Positions 42,560 to 52,403 of a DNA stretch of 64,000 nucleotides are shown in pieces (the stretch's first letter is position 1; the number at the start of each line of letters is the position of its first letter). This DNA is from Afipia sp. OHSU_II-C1. Its GTDB lineage: Bacteria; Pseudomonadota; Alphaproteobacteria; Rhizobiales; Xanthobacteraceae. The notes below the pieces were generated by a model. That model was not told the DNA's origin and ran no database searches. It worked only from the letters and a program-made list of their open reading frames with translations. The DNA is taken from contig NZ_APJI01000006.1 in NCBI RefSeq assembly GCF_000497575.1, positions 518,001-582,000 on the forward strand. The letters run 5' to 3'. Made by a program: the position numbers and the translations under genes.

Positions 42560-43789
42560 ATGGTTATTGCCGCATCTCGACTCGCGACAGTCTCGGCTGC
42601 GTTCACGATACTCGCCGCAACAAGCACCGGCGCACTGGCCCAGAAGAAGTACGATACCGGCGCATCCGATACCGAAATCAAAATCGGCAACATCATGCCC
42701 TACAGCGGACCGGCCTCCGCCTACGGCGTCATCGGAAAATCCGAACAGGCCTACTTCAACAAGATCAATGCGGAAGGCGGCATCAACGGCCGCAAGATCA
42801 CCTTCGTCACCTACGATGACGGCTACTCGCCGCCGAAGGCCGTCGAGCAGGCGCGCAAGCTGGTCGAAAGCGACGAGGTTCTGATCGTCTATGGTGCGCT
42901 CGGCACGCCATCCAACTCGGCAATCCAGAAATACCTGAACGCCAAGAAAGTGCCGCAACTGTTCGTCGCCACCGGCGCGACCAAGTGGAACGATCCGAAG
43001 GAATTCCCCTGGACGATGGGCTGGCAGCCCAACTACCAGAGCGAGGGCCGCATCTACGCAAGCTACCTCATGAAGGAGAAGCCGAACGGCAAGATCGGCA
43101 TCCTTTATCAGAACGACGACTACGGCAAAGACTACCTCAAGGGCATCAAGGACGGCCTCGGCAAGAAGGCCGCGACCATGATCGTCGCGGAAGAGCCGTA
43201 TGAAACCAGCGTGCCCACCATCGACTCGCAGGTCGTCGCCCTGAAGTCGAAGGGCGTGGACGTTTTCATCAGCATCACCACGCCGAAGTTCGCGGCCCAG
43301 TCGATCAAGAAGGTCGCGGAGCTGCAGTGGAAGCCGCTGTTTATCCTGAACAACGTCTCGGCCTCGGTCGGCTCTGTGATCAAGCCCGCCGGATTCGAGA
43401 ATTCGCAGGACATCATCTCGGCAGCCTATGCCAAGGACCCGACCGATCCGCAGTGGAAGGACGACAAGGGAATGAAGGACTTCGACGCCTTCCTCCTCAA
43501 GTATTTCCCCGATGCGAACCGGAGCGACGGTTCGGTGATCTATGGCTACAACTCGGCCCAGACCCTGGTCCATGTGCTTAAAGCCTGCGGCGACAATCTC
43601 ACCCGCGAGAACGTCATGAAGCAGGCAGCGAGCATCAAGAATCTTGAACTCGGCGGCCTGCTGCCGGGCGTCAAGATCAACACCAGCGCCACCGACTTCG
43701 CCCCGATCAGCCAGATGCAGCTGATGCGTTTCAAGGGCGAAACATGGGTGCGGTTCGGAGAAATCCTGAATGGTGATGTCGGCGGTTAG
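42560..43789 (+). CDS. Liv-type periplasmic binding protein, paralogue 2
   Basis: A 409-residue paralogue of the preceding gene, the same length and colinear throughout. Signal peptide ends GALA-QK. Shared blocks include IKIGNIMPYSGPASAYGVIGK-like, DDGYSPPKAVEQARKLVESDEV and GTPSNSAIQKYLNAKKVPQLF. It is closer to paralogue 3 than to 1 in the region after residue 190 (EEPYETSVPTIDSQ). GGGAGAG precedes the ATG. Flanked by terminators on both sides, so it is transcribed as a single gene. Ligand unknown. Confidence 0.92.
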   Translation: MVIAASRLATVSAAFTILAATSTGALAQKKYDTGASDTEIKIGNIMPYSGPASAYGVIGKSEQAYFNKINAEGGINGRKITFVTYDDGYSPPKAVEQARKLVESDEVLIVYGALGTPSNSAIQKYLNAKKVPQLFVATGATKWNDPKEFPWTMGWQPNYQSEGRIYASYLMKEKPNGKIGILYQNDDYGKDYLKGIKDGLGKKAATMIVAEEPYETSVPTIDSQVVALKSKGVDVFISITTPKFAAQSIKKVAELQWKPLFILNNVSASVGSVIKPAGFENSQDIISAAYAKDPTDPQWKDDKGMKDFDAFLLKYFPDANRSDGSVIYGYNSAQTLVHVLKACGDNLTRENVMKQAASIKNLELGGLLPGVKINTSATDFAPISQMQLMRFKGETWVRFGEILNGDVGG

Positions 43790-43809
43790 TTCGCCCTCGC
43801 ACAACAATT

Positions 43810-43838
43810 GCCCCCTGCGACATTTCGCAGGGGGCTTT
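43810..43838 (+). terminator. Rho-independent terminator after binding protein 2
   Basis: Perfect 11-bp stem GCCCCCTGCGA / TCGCAGGGGGC, loop CATT, then TTTCGATTTC. Confidence 0.9.
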
Positions 43839-43856
43839 CGATTTCAATACGGTTTG

Positions 43857-43886
43857 TTGAAACAAAAGAGCGAACGGTATTGAATA
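43857..43886 (+). promoter_or_regulatory. Candidate promoter of binding protein 3
   Basis: TTGAAA (43857-43862), 15 bases, then TATTGAATA (43878-43886), the same layout as upstream of binding protein 2. GTATTGAATAC is also an 11-base palindrome that could be an operator. Confidence 0.5.
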
Positions 43887-43959
43887 CAAGAGAAGCCAAA
43901 AAGGCTTCCAAGGCAGAACGCCTAAAACAGCAAAAAACTAGGTTAGGGAAACAACAGAA

Positions 43960-45189
43960 ATGGCTTTCAAAAAACTGAATCGCATGCTGCTGCTCGCGAC
44001 CGCCGCGGCTTTCGCCGCGTCGACGGGCAGTGCGCTCGCGCAAAAGAAATACGACACCGGCGCCACCGACACCGAGATCAAGATCGGCAGCATCATGCCC
44101 TACAGCGGACCTGCGTCCGCCTACGGCATCATCGGCAAGACCCAGGCCGCCTATTTCAACAAGATCAACGCCGAAGGCGGCATCAATGGCCGCAAGATCA
44201 ATTTCATTTCCTATGACGACGGCTACTCGCCGCCAAAAGCCGTGGAACAGGCGCGCAAGCTGGTCGAGAGCGATGAAGTCCTGCTGATCTTCAACTCGCT
44301 CGGCACGCCATCGAATTCGGCGATCCAGAAATACATGAACACCAAGAAGGTGCCGCAACTGTTCGTCGCCACCGGCGCGACCAAGTGGAACGATCCGAAG
44401 AACTTCCCCTGGACCATGGGCTGGCAGCCCAACTACCAGAGCGAAGGCGTGATCTATGCGAAGTTCCTGATGAAGGAGAAGCCGGACGGCAAGATCGGCA
44501 TTCTCTATCAGAACGACGACTTCGGCAAAGACGTGCTGAAGGGGCTGAAGGACGGTCTCGGCGCCAAGGCCGCGACCATGATCATCGCGGAAGAACCTTA
44601 TGAAACATCCGTGCCGACAGTGGATTCGCAGATCGTTGCGCTGAAGTCGAAGGGTGCGGATGTGTTCGTCAGCATCACCACGCCGAAATTCGGCGCGCAA
44701 TCGGTGAAGAAGGTTGCGGAGCTTGGCTGGAAGCCGCTGTTTATCCTGAACAACGTCGCCTCCTCCACCGGCTCGGTGATCAAGCCCGCGGGCTTTGAGA
44801 ATGCGCAGGGCGTGATCTCCGCGACCTACGGCAAGGATCCGACCGACCCGCAGTGGAAGGACGATCCGGGCGTGAAGAACTTCGACGCCTTCCTTGCGAA
44901 GTACTTCCCCGAAGCCAACCGCGCTGACTCGTCGGTCGCCTACGGCTACAGCTCGGCGCAAACCTTGGTGCATGTGCTGAAAGCCTGTGGCGACAACCTC
45001 ACCCGCGAGAACATGATGAAGCAGGCCGCCAGCATCAAGGACCTGCAACAGGAAATGGGCCTGCCGGGCATCAAGATCAACACCAGCGCGACGGACTTCG
45101 CTCCGATCGAGCAGTTGCAGATGATGCGTTTCAAGGGCGAGCGCTGGGAACTGTTCGGCCCGATCATCAGCGGCGAGATCGGCGGCTGA
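43960..45189 (+). CDS. Liv-type periplasmic binding protein, paralogue 3
   Basis: Third tandem copy, again 409 residues. Signal peptide ends SALA-QK and the mature start QKKYDTGATDTEIKIGS is nearly identical to the other two. It shares with paralogue 2 the block KPLFILNNV and the ending IKINTSATDFAPI. The upstream purine-rich AGGTTAGGGAAAC serves as a weak Shine-Dalgarno. Own promoter and terminator. Probably arose by tandem duplication followed by ligand specialisation. Confidence 0.92.
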   Translation: MAFKKLNRMLLLATAAAFAASTGSALAQKKYDTGATDTEIKIGSIMPYSGPASAYGIIGKTQAAYFNKINAEGGINGRKINFISYDDGYSPPKAVEQARKLVESDEVLLIFNSLGTPSNSAIQKYMNTKKVPQLFVATGATKWNDPKNFPWTMGWQPNYQSEGVIYAKFLMKEKPDGKIGILYQNDDFGKDVLKGLKDGLGAKAATMIIAEEPYETSVPTVDSQIVALKSKGADVFVSITTPKFGAQSVKKVAELGWKPLFILNNVASSTGSVIKPAGFENAQGVISATYGKDPTDPQWKDDPGVKNFDAFLAKYFPEANRADSSVAYGYSSAQTLVHVLKACGDNLTRENMMKQAASIKDLQQEMGLPGIKINTSATDFAPIEQLQMMRFKGERWELFGPIISGEIGG

Positions 45190-45269
45190 CAATCAGCCGG
45201 AAGGAGCCGGATTTCCAGTCCGGAAATCCGACTTTCCCGCTCCAGACAGGCACTCCTGAAAACATTTCC

Positions 45270-45300
45270 GCCCTCCGCAATAACTTGCGGGGGGCCTTTT
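45270..45300 (+). terminator. Rho-independent terminator after binding protein 3
   Basis: GCCCTCCGCAA pairs with TTGCGGGGGGC (one G-U pair), loop TAAC, then CTTTTAT. Confidence 0.9.
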
Positions 45301-45357
45301 ATCGCACGGCCGATCATGTCATGTCTTTGAGTCCGTGTAGCGCCAAGCGATGACCTG

Positions 45358-46641
45358 ATGACCGACAAACGCCCTTTGCTGCGTGCCATTTTCGACGCCG
45401 CTGTCGCCGCAGCCCATCCCGACCGGATACTTGCCGAGCACCTGCCGCCGCCGCCGCGCGGGCGGATTCTCTGTCTGGCCGCGGGCAAGGCCGCCGGTGC
45501 ATTGGCGCACGCCGCGGAACGGCACTATCTCGACGGCGGACGCATCGATCCGGCGCAGTTGTCGGGGCTGGCCACCACACGCCATGGATACGGCAAGCCG
45601 ACACGGCGCATCGAGATCGTCGAAGCCGGACATCCCGTGCCGGACGAAGCAGGCATGAAGGCTGCGGCACGGACGCTTGAACTGGCTGAAGCCGCCGGTG
45701 CCGACGATCTCGTTCTGGTGCTGCTGTCCGGCGGCGGTTCGGCGAACTGGGTCGCGCCGGCGGATGGAATTTCATTCGCGCAGAAGCAGGCGATGAACAA
45801 GAGCCTGCTGCGATCGGGTGCACCGATCGGCGAAATGAACACCGTCCGCAAGCATCTGTCGCGCATCAAGGGCGGGCGGCTTGCGCGCGCCGCTGCACCT
45901 GCACAGGTTCTGACACTGGCGATTTCGGATGTGCCGTTCGACGATCCGGCCACCATCGCATCGGGGCCGACGGTGCCGGACACCACGACGCTGGCCGACG
46001 CACGCGAGATCGTTGCGCGCTACGCAATCAAGACGGATGACGCCGTGACCGCGGCGCTGAACGATCCGCGCAACGAGAGCTGCAAACCGGGCGACGCCGC
46101 TTTCGCACGCTCCACATTCAAGATCATCGCACGGCCGCAGGAATCGCTCGACGCTGCGGTGACTGTTGCGCGCAACGCGGGCTACGAAGTCGTTGCGCTC
46201 GGCGCGGATCTCGAAGGCGAAGCCCGCGACGTCGCGGCGGCCCATGCGCAGCTCGCACTGAAGGCGCACGCCGAGGGAAAGAAGCTTGCGGTCCTGTCCG
46301 GCGGCGAACTCACCGTCACGGTGCGCGGCAATGGACGCGGGGGACCCAACCAGGAATACGTGCTCGCGCTGGCAAGTCTGTTCGCTGAGACAGCGGGCAT
46401 TTCCGTGCTCGCCGGCGACACCGACGGCGCGGACGGCGGCGCCGGTCATCCGACCGATCCGGCCGGCGCGATCCTCGATCAGCGCACGTTCGCGAAGATG
46501 CGCGAGCTCAAGCTCGATCCGACGGCCTATCTCGCCAATAACGATGCCACCGCGTTCTTTGAGGCCACCGGCGATCTTCTCATGACGGGGCCGACGCTGA
46601 CCAACGTCAACGACATCCGCATCATTCTGGTGGACCCGTAA
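45358..46641 (+). CDS. gckA: Glycerate 2-kinase (MOFRL family)
   Basis: A 427-residue glycerate kinase of the GckA/TtuD family, converting D-glycerate to 2-phosphoglycerate in the cytosol. The N-terminal DUF4147 region has LCLAAGKAAGALAHAAE and LLSGGGSANWVAP; the C-terminal MOFRL domain has SGGELTVTVRGNGRGGPNQE and AGDTDGADGG. Older annotations call this family hydroxypyruvate reductase. It stands alone between the binding proteins and a repeat; its role with neighbours is unclear. Confidence 0.92.
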   Translation: MTDKRPLLRAIFDAAVAAAHPDRILAEHLPPPPRGRILCLAAGKAAGALAHAAERHYLDGGRIDPAQLSGLATTRHGYGKPTRRIEIVEAGHPVPDEAGMKAAARTLELAEAAGADDLVLVLLSGGGSANWVAPADGISFAQKQAMNKSLLRSGAPIGEMNTVRKHLSRIKGGRLARAAAPAQVLTLAISDVPFDDPATIASGPTVPDTTTLADAREIVARYAIKTDDAVTAALNDPRNESCKPGDAAFARSTFKIIARPQESLDAAVTVARNAGYEVVALGADLEGEARDVAAAHAQLALKAHAEGKKLAVLSGGELTVTVRGNGRGGPNQEYVLALASLFAETAGISVLAGDTDGADGGAGHPTDPAGAILDQRTFAKMRELKLDPTAYLANNDATAFFEATGDLLMTGPTLTNVNDIRIILVDP

Positions 46642-46679
46642 GCCCGCATCGGCATCACGCCATCGCTTCACGTCCGATG

Positions 46680-46758
46680 TCGTCCCCGCGAAAGCGGGGA
46701 CCCATAATCACCAGAATAGTGATGACAGGGAGTATGGGTCCCCGCTTTCGCGGGGACG
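46680..46758. repeat. GTCCCCGC palindromic repeat (family D), copy 1
   Basis: TCGTCCCCGCGAAAGCGGGG then ACCCATA, about 30 bases, then TATGGGTCCCCGCTTTCG and CGGGGACG. Each end is a hairpin and the ends are inverted to each other. Confidence 0.9.
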
Positions 46759-46792
46759 GCGCGGGGAAAGATCGCGCTGGACGCGATGCCCG

Positions 46793-47314
46793 CTAAAACT
46801 CCTGCGCGATCTTGCCGAGCATCGCCAGCAGCAGGATGCGGTTATCCTCTCCCAGCAGTTCCTTAAGGCGCGCTTCGTGCCGGGTTTCGATCAGCTTCCT
46901 GGCGCGGGACAGGACCGCACGGCCCTTGTCCGTCAGCTTCAGGATATGGGAGCGGCGGTCGCTGCTGGAGCGAACCCGGACACAGAGATCCCGGCTTTCC
47001 AGTTCATCCAGCATGGCGACGAAATTCGGCCGCAGAATGCCGAGCGTCGAGGCGATCTCGGTCTGGTTCCGTCCGGGATTGGCGTCCACCAGCATCAGGA
47101 CCGAGAACTGCGCCGGTGTCAGTTGCAGCGCCGCGACGCAACCGATGAAGTCGTCGAAAATCCGCAGTTGCGCGCGCTTGAGCGAATAGCCGAGGAAGTC
47201 CGCAAGATCCCCGATCCGGATCGGGGCGGCAGGCGATACCGTCCGCGTGCGCGCCGCGGCCGGACGCTTCTTGGCTTTGGCGGCAGCGGTGCTCGCGGTC
47301 CTGGAAACTGCCAT
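46793..47314 (-). CDS. MarR-family transcriptional regulator
   Basis: A 173-residue winged-helix regulator. After a basic Ala-rich N-terminal 30 residues, the MarR core follows with LTPAQFSVLMLVDANPGRNQTEIASTLG (recognition region) and the wing DRRSHILKLTDKGRA. It is divergent from the second Liv transporter, so it is the likely local repressor, responding perhaps to an aromatic acid or its CoA thioester as known for some MarR members in this group. That ligand is inference. Confidence 0.9.
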   Translation of the reverse strand: MAVSRTASTAAAKAKKRPAAARTRTVSPAAPIRIGDLADFLGYSLKRAQLRIFDDFIGCVAALQLTPAQFSVLMLVDANPGRNQTEIASTLGILRPNFVAMLDELESRDLCVRVRSSSDRRSHILKLTDKGRAVLSRARKLIETRHEARLKELLGEDNRILLLAMLGKIAQEF

Positions 47315-47394
47315 CGTGCGCTTCCTGTCGTCGGTCTGCTCTTGCTATAAGGGCGCCTCGACTTCCCAAGGCGGCCGAGACTTGTGATTATACT

Positions 47395-47403
47395 CGATAA
47401 TCG
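47395..47403. promoter_or_regulatory. Candidate operator between marR and livH2
   Basis: CGATAATCG is a perfect odd palindrome in an A/T-rich stretch (TTATACTCGATAATCGTTAT) that contrasts with the GC-rich surroundings, midway in the divergent intergenic region. Confidence 0.35.
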
Positions 47404-47500
47404 TTATAAAACATATCAAATAGCGATGGCGGAATTCAACCGCCGCGCTGGGTGCAGCGGACCCTTCACTCCGTATGCGCGCGACGCTTGAGGGGACCCC

Positions 47501-48541
47501 TTGGATAGCACGATCCTTCTGTTCCTGTTGCAGGACGGAATAACCAGCGGCGCGATCTATGCGCTGCTCGGGCTCGCGCTCGTTCTGGTGTTCGCGGTGA
47601 CCCGCGTCATCCTGATCCCGCAAGGCGAATTCGTCACCTTCGGCGCACTGACCTATGCCATGCTGGCCACCGGCAAGGTGCCGGGCACCACCCTGCTTGC
47701 GCTGGGCATGGGCGTGGTTGCTTTCGCCTTCGACATGATCGCCGGACGCAACACGATGAGCGCCGGCAAGTTCGTTCGCTCGCTGGCGCTTAACATTGTG
47801 CTGCCACTGGCGATCTGGGCCCTCGCGACCGCGCTGGCGGGACGGCAGAACAATGTCGCCGTCAACTTCCTGCTGTCGATCGTCATCGTCGCTCCGATCG
47901 GCCTCTATCTCTATCGCATCGCCTACCAGCCCATCGCCCATGCGTCGGTGCTGGTGCTGCTGATCGCATCGGTCGGCATGCATCTGGCGCTGCAGGGACT
48001 GGGCCTCGCCTTCTTCGGCGCGGAAGGCCTGCGCGCGCCGGCGATCTCCACCGCCGCCTTCACCATCGGGCCGTTGCGCTTCACCGGCCAGAGCATCGCG
48101 ATCTACGCCATCACCATTCTGCTGATCGTCGGGCTGTGGCTGCTGTTCGGCTACACGCTGTACGGCAAGGCGCTGCGCGCCACCGCAGTCAACCGCCTTG
48201 GCGCGCGCATTGTCGGCATCCGCACCACCCTGTCGGGACAGGTCGCGTTTCTGCTCGCCGCCGTGATCGGAACCATCTCCGGAATCCTGATCGTCCCGAT
48301 CACCACGATCTACTACGACACCGGATTCCTGATCGGCCTGAAAGGCTTCGTCGCCGCGATCATCGGCGGCCTCGTCAGCTATCCCCTCACCGCCACCGCC
48401 GCGCTCGTGGTCGGCATCGTCGAGGCGTTCTCGTCGTTCTACGCCAGCAACTTCAAGGAGGTCATCGTCTTCACGCTGCTGCTGCCGGTCCTGATCCTGC
48501 GCTCGCTGGCTTCGCCAGAAGTCGAAGAGGAAGAGGATTAA
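47501..48541 (+). CDS. livH: Liv-type ABC transporter permease (LivH), second system
   Basis: A 346-residue permease starting with TTG at 47501, preceded by GAGGGGA. It is longer than the first LivH (292), with extra hydrophobic segments in the middle (about 85-120), and ends in an acidic EVEEEED tail. Typical segments are GITSGAIYALLGLALVLVFAVT and IPQGEFVTFGAL. First gene of the operon divergent from marR; the fused LivM-LivG gene follows 3 bases later. Confidence 0.92.
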   Translation: MDSTILLFLLQDGITSGAIYALLGLALVLVFAVTRVILIPQGEFVTFGALTYAMLATGKVPGTTLLALGMGVVAFAFDMIAGRNTMSAGKFVRSLALNIVLPLAIWALATALAGRQNNVAVNFLLSIVIVAPIGLYLYRIAYQPIAHASVLVLLIASVGMHLALQGLGLAFFGAEGLRAPAISTAAFTIGPLRFTGQSIAIYAITILLIVGLWLLFGYTLYGKALRATAVNRLGARIVGIRTTLSGQVAFLLAAVIGTISGILIVPITTIYYDTGFLIGLKGFVAAIIGGLVSYPLTATAALVVGIVEAFSSFYASNFKEVIVFTLLLPVLILRSLASPEVEEEED

Positions 48542-48544
48542 GCG

Positions 48545-50313
48545 ATGGCACAACGCTGGGGCATGATGATTTTCGCGCTGGTGATGGCGGTGATTCCGTT
48601 CATTCCCGGCATGCCGCCGTTCTGGATCGTGCTGCTCGACAATATCGGGCTGGCCGCGCTGGTGGCGATGGGCCTTGTGCTGCTGACCGGTGTCGGCGGC
48701 CTCACATCATTCGGTCAGGCCGCGTTCTGCGGTTTCGGCGCTTACACCACCGCGGTCCTGACAACGTCCTATGGCCTGTCACCGTGGCTGACATTGCCGC
48801 TGTCGCTGATTGTCAGCGGCGTGGCGGCGGTGATCCTCGGTCTGATCACGGTGCGCCTGTCCGGTCATTATCTCCCGCTCGGCACCATCGCCTGGGGCAT
48901 CAGTCTCTTTTATCTGTTCAGCAAGCTGGAGCTGGTCGGACGCAACGACGGCATCTCGGGCATTCCGCCGCTGGCGATCGGCGGACTGCAACTGACCGAT
49001 CCCGGCAGGATCTATTTCGCGATCTGGTTCGCGGTGATCGTCTGCGCGCTGCTAACGGTGAACCTGCTCGACTCGCGGACCGGCCGCGCGATCCGCGCAC
49101 TGCGCCGCGGCCATATCGCGGCGGAAGCTTTCGGCGTACAGACCGCGCGGGCGAAGCTGCTGGTCTTCATCTACGCCGCCGTGCTCGCCGGGCTGTCCGG
49201 CTGGCTGTACGCACATTTCCAGCGCGCGGTGAATCCGACGCCGTTCGGCCTCAATGCCGGCATCGAATATCTGTTCATCGCGGTGGTCGGCGGCGCGGGC
49301 TACGTCTGGGGCGCAGTGCTCGGCGCTGGCATTGTGGTCGTGCTCAAGGAAATCCTGCAGAGTTATCTGCCTGTGGTGTTTCACGGCTCGGCACAGCTCG
49401 AAACCGTGATCTTCGGCATCCTGCTGGTGGCACTGCTGCAGGCCGCGCCTGGCGGCATGTGGCCACGCCTCGCCGCCCTGCTCAAACTGGACACCGGAAA
49501 ACTACCTCTGCCGAAGAATGCACTGGCACTGCCGCCGCGCAGCAAGGCGGTTCCGGCGTCCGAAACGCTGCTGGACGTTCAGGCCGCGCGCAAACAGTTC
49601 GGCGGCGTGATCGCGGTCAATGATGTGTCCTTTAACGTGAAGGCCGGCGAGATCGTCGCGCTGATCGGCCCCAATGGCGCGGGCAAGAGCACCACATTCA
49701 ACCTCATCACCGGCGTGCTGCGCTCGTCGGGCGGCACGATTTCCGTTCTCGGCCGCAACGTCGACAACGCGCCACCGCAGGAGATTGCAAAACTCGGCGT
49801 CGCCCGCACCTTCCAGCATGTCAAACTCGTTCCCGACATGAGCGTATTGGAGAACGTCGCGATCGGCGCGCATCTGCGCGGCCATGCCGGCGCCATCGCC
49901 AGCATGCTGCGCCTCGACCGCAAGGACGAGGCCGCGCTGCTCGCCGAAGCCGCACGACGGATCGAGCGCGTTGGCCTCGCCAGCCAAATCCACCAGCTTG
50001 CGGGCAGCCTGTCGCTCGGCCAGCAGCGTATCGTTGAAATCGCCCGCGCGCTCTGCGTCGATCCGATCCTACTGCTGCTCGACGAGCCCGCCGCAGGCCT
50101 GCGCCATATGGAGAAGCAGAAGCTGGCGTCGCTGCTGCGCCAGTTGCGCGCCGAAGGCATGTCGGTGCTTCTGGTCGAACATGACATGGGCTTTGTGATG
50201 GACATCGCGGACCGCATCGTCGTGCTGGAATTCGGCACCAAGATCGCCGAGGGCACGCCAATGGCCATTCGCGCCAATCCCGATGTGATCAAGGCCTATC
50301 TGGGGACGGCATC

Positions 50314-50317
<4 letters not shown>
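48545..50317 (+). CDS. Fused Liv-type permease and ATPase (LivM-LivG)
   Basis: A 590-residue fusion of two importer subunits. Residues 1-310 are LivM-like, with [23 protein letters not shown] and [23 protein letters not shown] linker (about 315-345) leads to a LivG-like ATPase with Walker [10 protein letters not shown] (375-383), [17 protein letters not shown], signature [15 protein letters not shown], Walker [12 protein letters not shown] and the ending DVIKAYLG. Such fusions occur in aromatic or carboxylate HAAT importers of this group. It overlaps the next gene by ATGA. Confidence 0.93.
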
Positions 50318-51045
<728 letters not shown>

Positions 51046-51073
51046 GAACACCAAGGCCGCTTTATCAACGTGG

Positions 51074-51192
51074 GTCGTCCCCGCGAAAGCGGGGACCCAT
51101 AACCTCTAAGTTAGCTTTTAGAGCCGCTGTGTTGGCCCCTTGCACAAATAACACCGACAGGGAGTATGGGTCCCCGCCTACGCGGGGACGAC
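51074..51192. repeat. GTCCCCGC palindromic repeat (family D), copy 2
   Basis: Same ends as copy 1 (GTCGTCCCCGCGAAAGCGGGG and TATGGGTCCCCGCCTACG) but with a longer middle of about 70 bases. The GACAGGGAGTATGGGTCCCCG segment is shared with copy 1. The rest of the gap to the cyclase shows nothing else. Confidence 0.9.
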
Positions 51193-51320
51193 ATCGTGTT
51201 TGTTTCAGCTCCAACGATCCTCAGGGTCACCCAGCGTTGTCTGCCAAAACCATCTAACAATCTGCTCCGTTCTGCCCGATACTGGCCCCGGCAACATCCT
51301 GGTGCGGGGGCACTTCGGTC

Positions 51321-52328
51321 ATGGACGCGCGGTCACAGCGAAAGCTGCGTTTCTTAACGGCAATTCTCGGAACCGGGGCGCTTGGCGGAATCATCTTTGT
51401 TGTCGCCCGCGTCGGCTTTTCGCCGTCGCAACTTGCCATCGGCATCATTTACGGTGTTCTGATCAGCGGCGCGATCGGCACATTCGAGCTTCTCGCCTCG
51501 TCGGGGCCGTTGCGCGACTGGCTGGGAAGCCTTCCGCTCACTGCAAGCCTCGCCGTCCGCAGCGCGTTCTATGCGGCTGTGATCATTCCCGTGCAGTATT
51601 TCGATCTCGGCGTTCTGATCGCCGGCCTGACGCCGGACCCCAATCAGAATGTCTGGACGCCCATTATCTTCTCGGCCGTGTTTGCAATCGCGCTGAACCT
51701 GCTGTTCGCGATCAGCAACATCATCGGACCGCGCGCCTTCCTCCATCTGGTCACTGGACGATACCACACACCGGTCGAGGAAAGCCGGTTTGTCCTGTTC
51801 GTCGACATTGCAGGTTCGACGGCTCTCGCCGACCGCCTCGACGGCCTTGGAATCCATAGTTTTCTGGACAAGACGTTCCGGAGCCTGACCGGACCGATCA
51901 TCGATTGCCGGGGCGAGGTGCTGAACTATGTCGGCGACGAGATCATCGTGACCTGGTCGGAAGCCTCGGGCGTAGTGGATTGCCGGCCGCTGCGCTGCTT
52001 TCTGGCCATGCGCGACACCTTGCAAAAACTTCAAAGCCGTTTTGAGAAAGAATTCGGCGTTGCGCCGAGAATCCGCGGCAGCCTTCACTTCGGCCCTGTG
52101 ATTGTCGGCGAAATCGGCGACATCAAACGCGCCATTGTCTTTAATGGCGATGTCATGAACACAGCCGCCCGGCTTGAAGAACTCAGCCGCAATGTCGAAG
52201 GCGGGTTTGTCGCCTCGCGCGCAGCGATCAATCAGTTCAAATCCGCTCTGCCGGCCCCACTGCAAGATCTCGGGGTCCGCGACATTCGCGGCAGGTCCGA
52301 CGGACTCGCCGTCATGGGCCTCGCATAA
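51321..52328 (+). CDS. Membrane-anchored class III adenylate/guanylate cyclase
   Basis: A 335-residue protein with four predicted membrane segments (about 10-30, 37-57, 75-95, 110-135) and a C-terminal cyclase domain (about 155-330). Metal-binding aspartates are Asp162 in FVDIAGST and Asp206 in YVGDEIIV, and the transition-state Asn/Arg motif is present as NTAARLEE, so it looks catalytically competent. Product (cAMP or cGMP) is probably cAMP by family frequency. It lies between the second transporter and its likely binding protein, and may be monocistronic. Confidence 0.9.
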   Translation: MDARSQRKLRFLTAILGTGALGGIIFVVARVGFSPSQLAIGIIYGVLISGAIGTFELLASSGPLRDWLGSLPLTASLAVRSAFYAAVIIPVQYFDLGVLIAGLTPDPNQNVWTPIIFSAVFAIALNLLFAISNIIGPRAFLHLVTGRYHTPVEESRFVLFVDIAGSTALADRLDGLGIHSFLDKTFRSLTGPIIDCRGEVLNYVGDEIIVTWSEASGVVDCRPLRCFLAMRDTLQKLQSRFEKEFGVAPRIRGSLHFGPVIVGEIGDIKRAIVFNGDVMNTAARLEELSRNVEGGFVASRAAINQFKSALPAPLQDLGVRDIRGRSDGLAVMGLA

Positions 52329-52351
52329 CACGGTGCCCGCACCGCTAAACA

Positions 52352-52378
52352 AAATGCCCGGCGCGAGGCCGGGCATTT
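52352..52378. terminator. Bidirectional terminator between cyclase and binding protein 4
   Basis: Perfect 11-bp stem AAATGCCCGGC / GCCGGGCATTT, loop GCGAG; the A/T arms give a U-tract in both directions for the convergent genes. Confidence 0.88.
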
Positions 52379-52403
52379 CATCGAGCAATCGCTCTTAGAG
52401 ACG

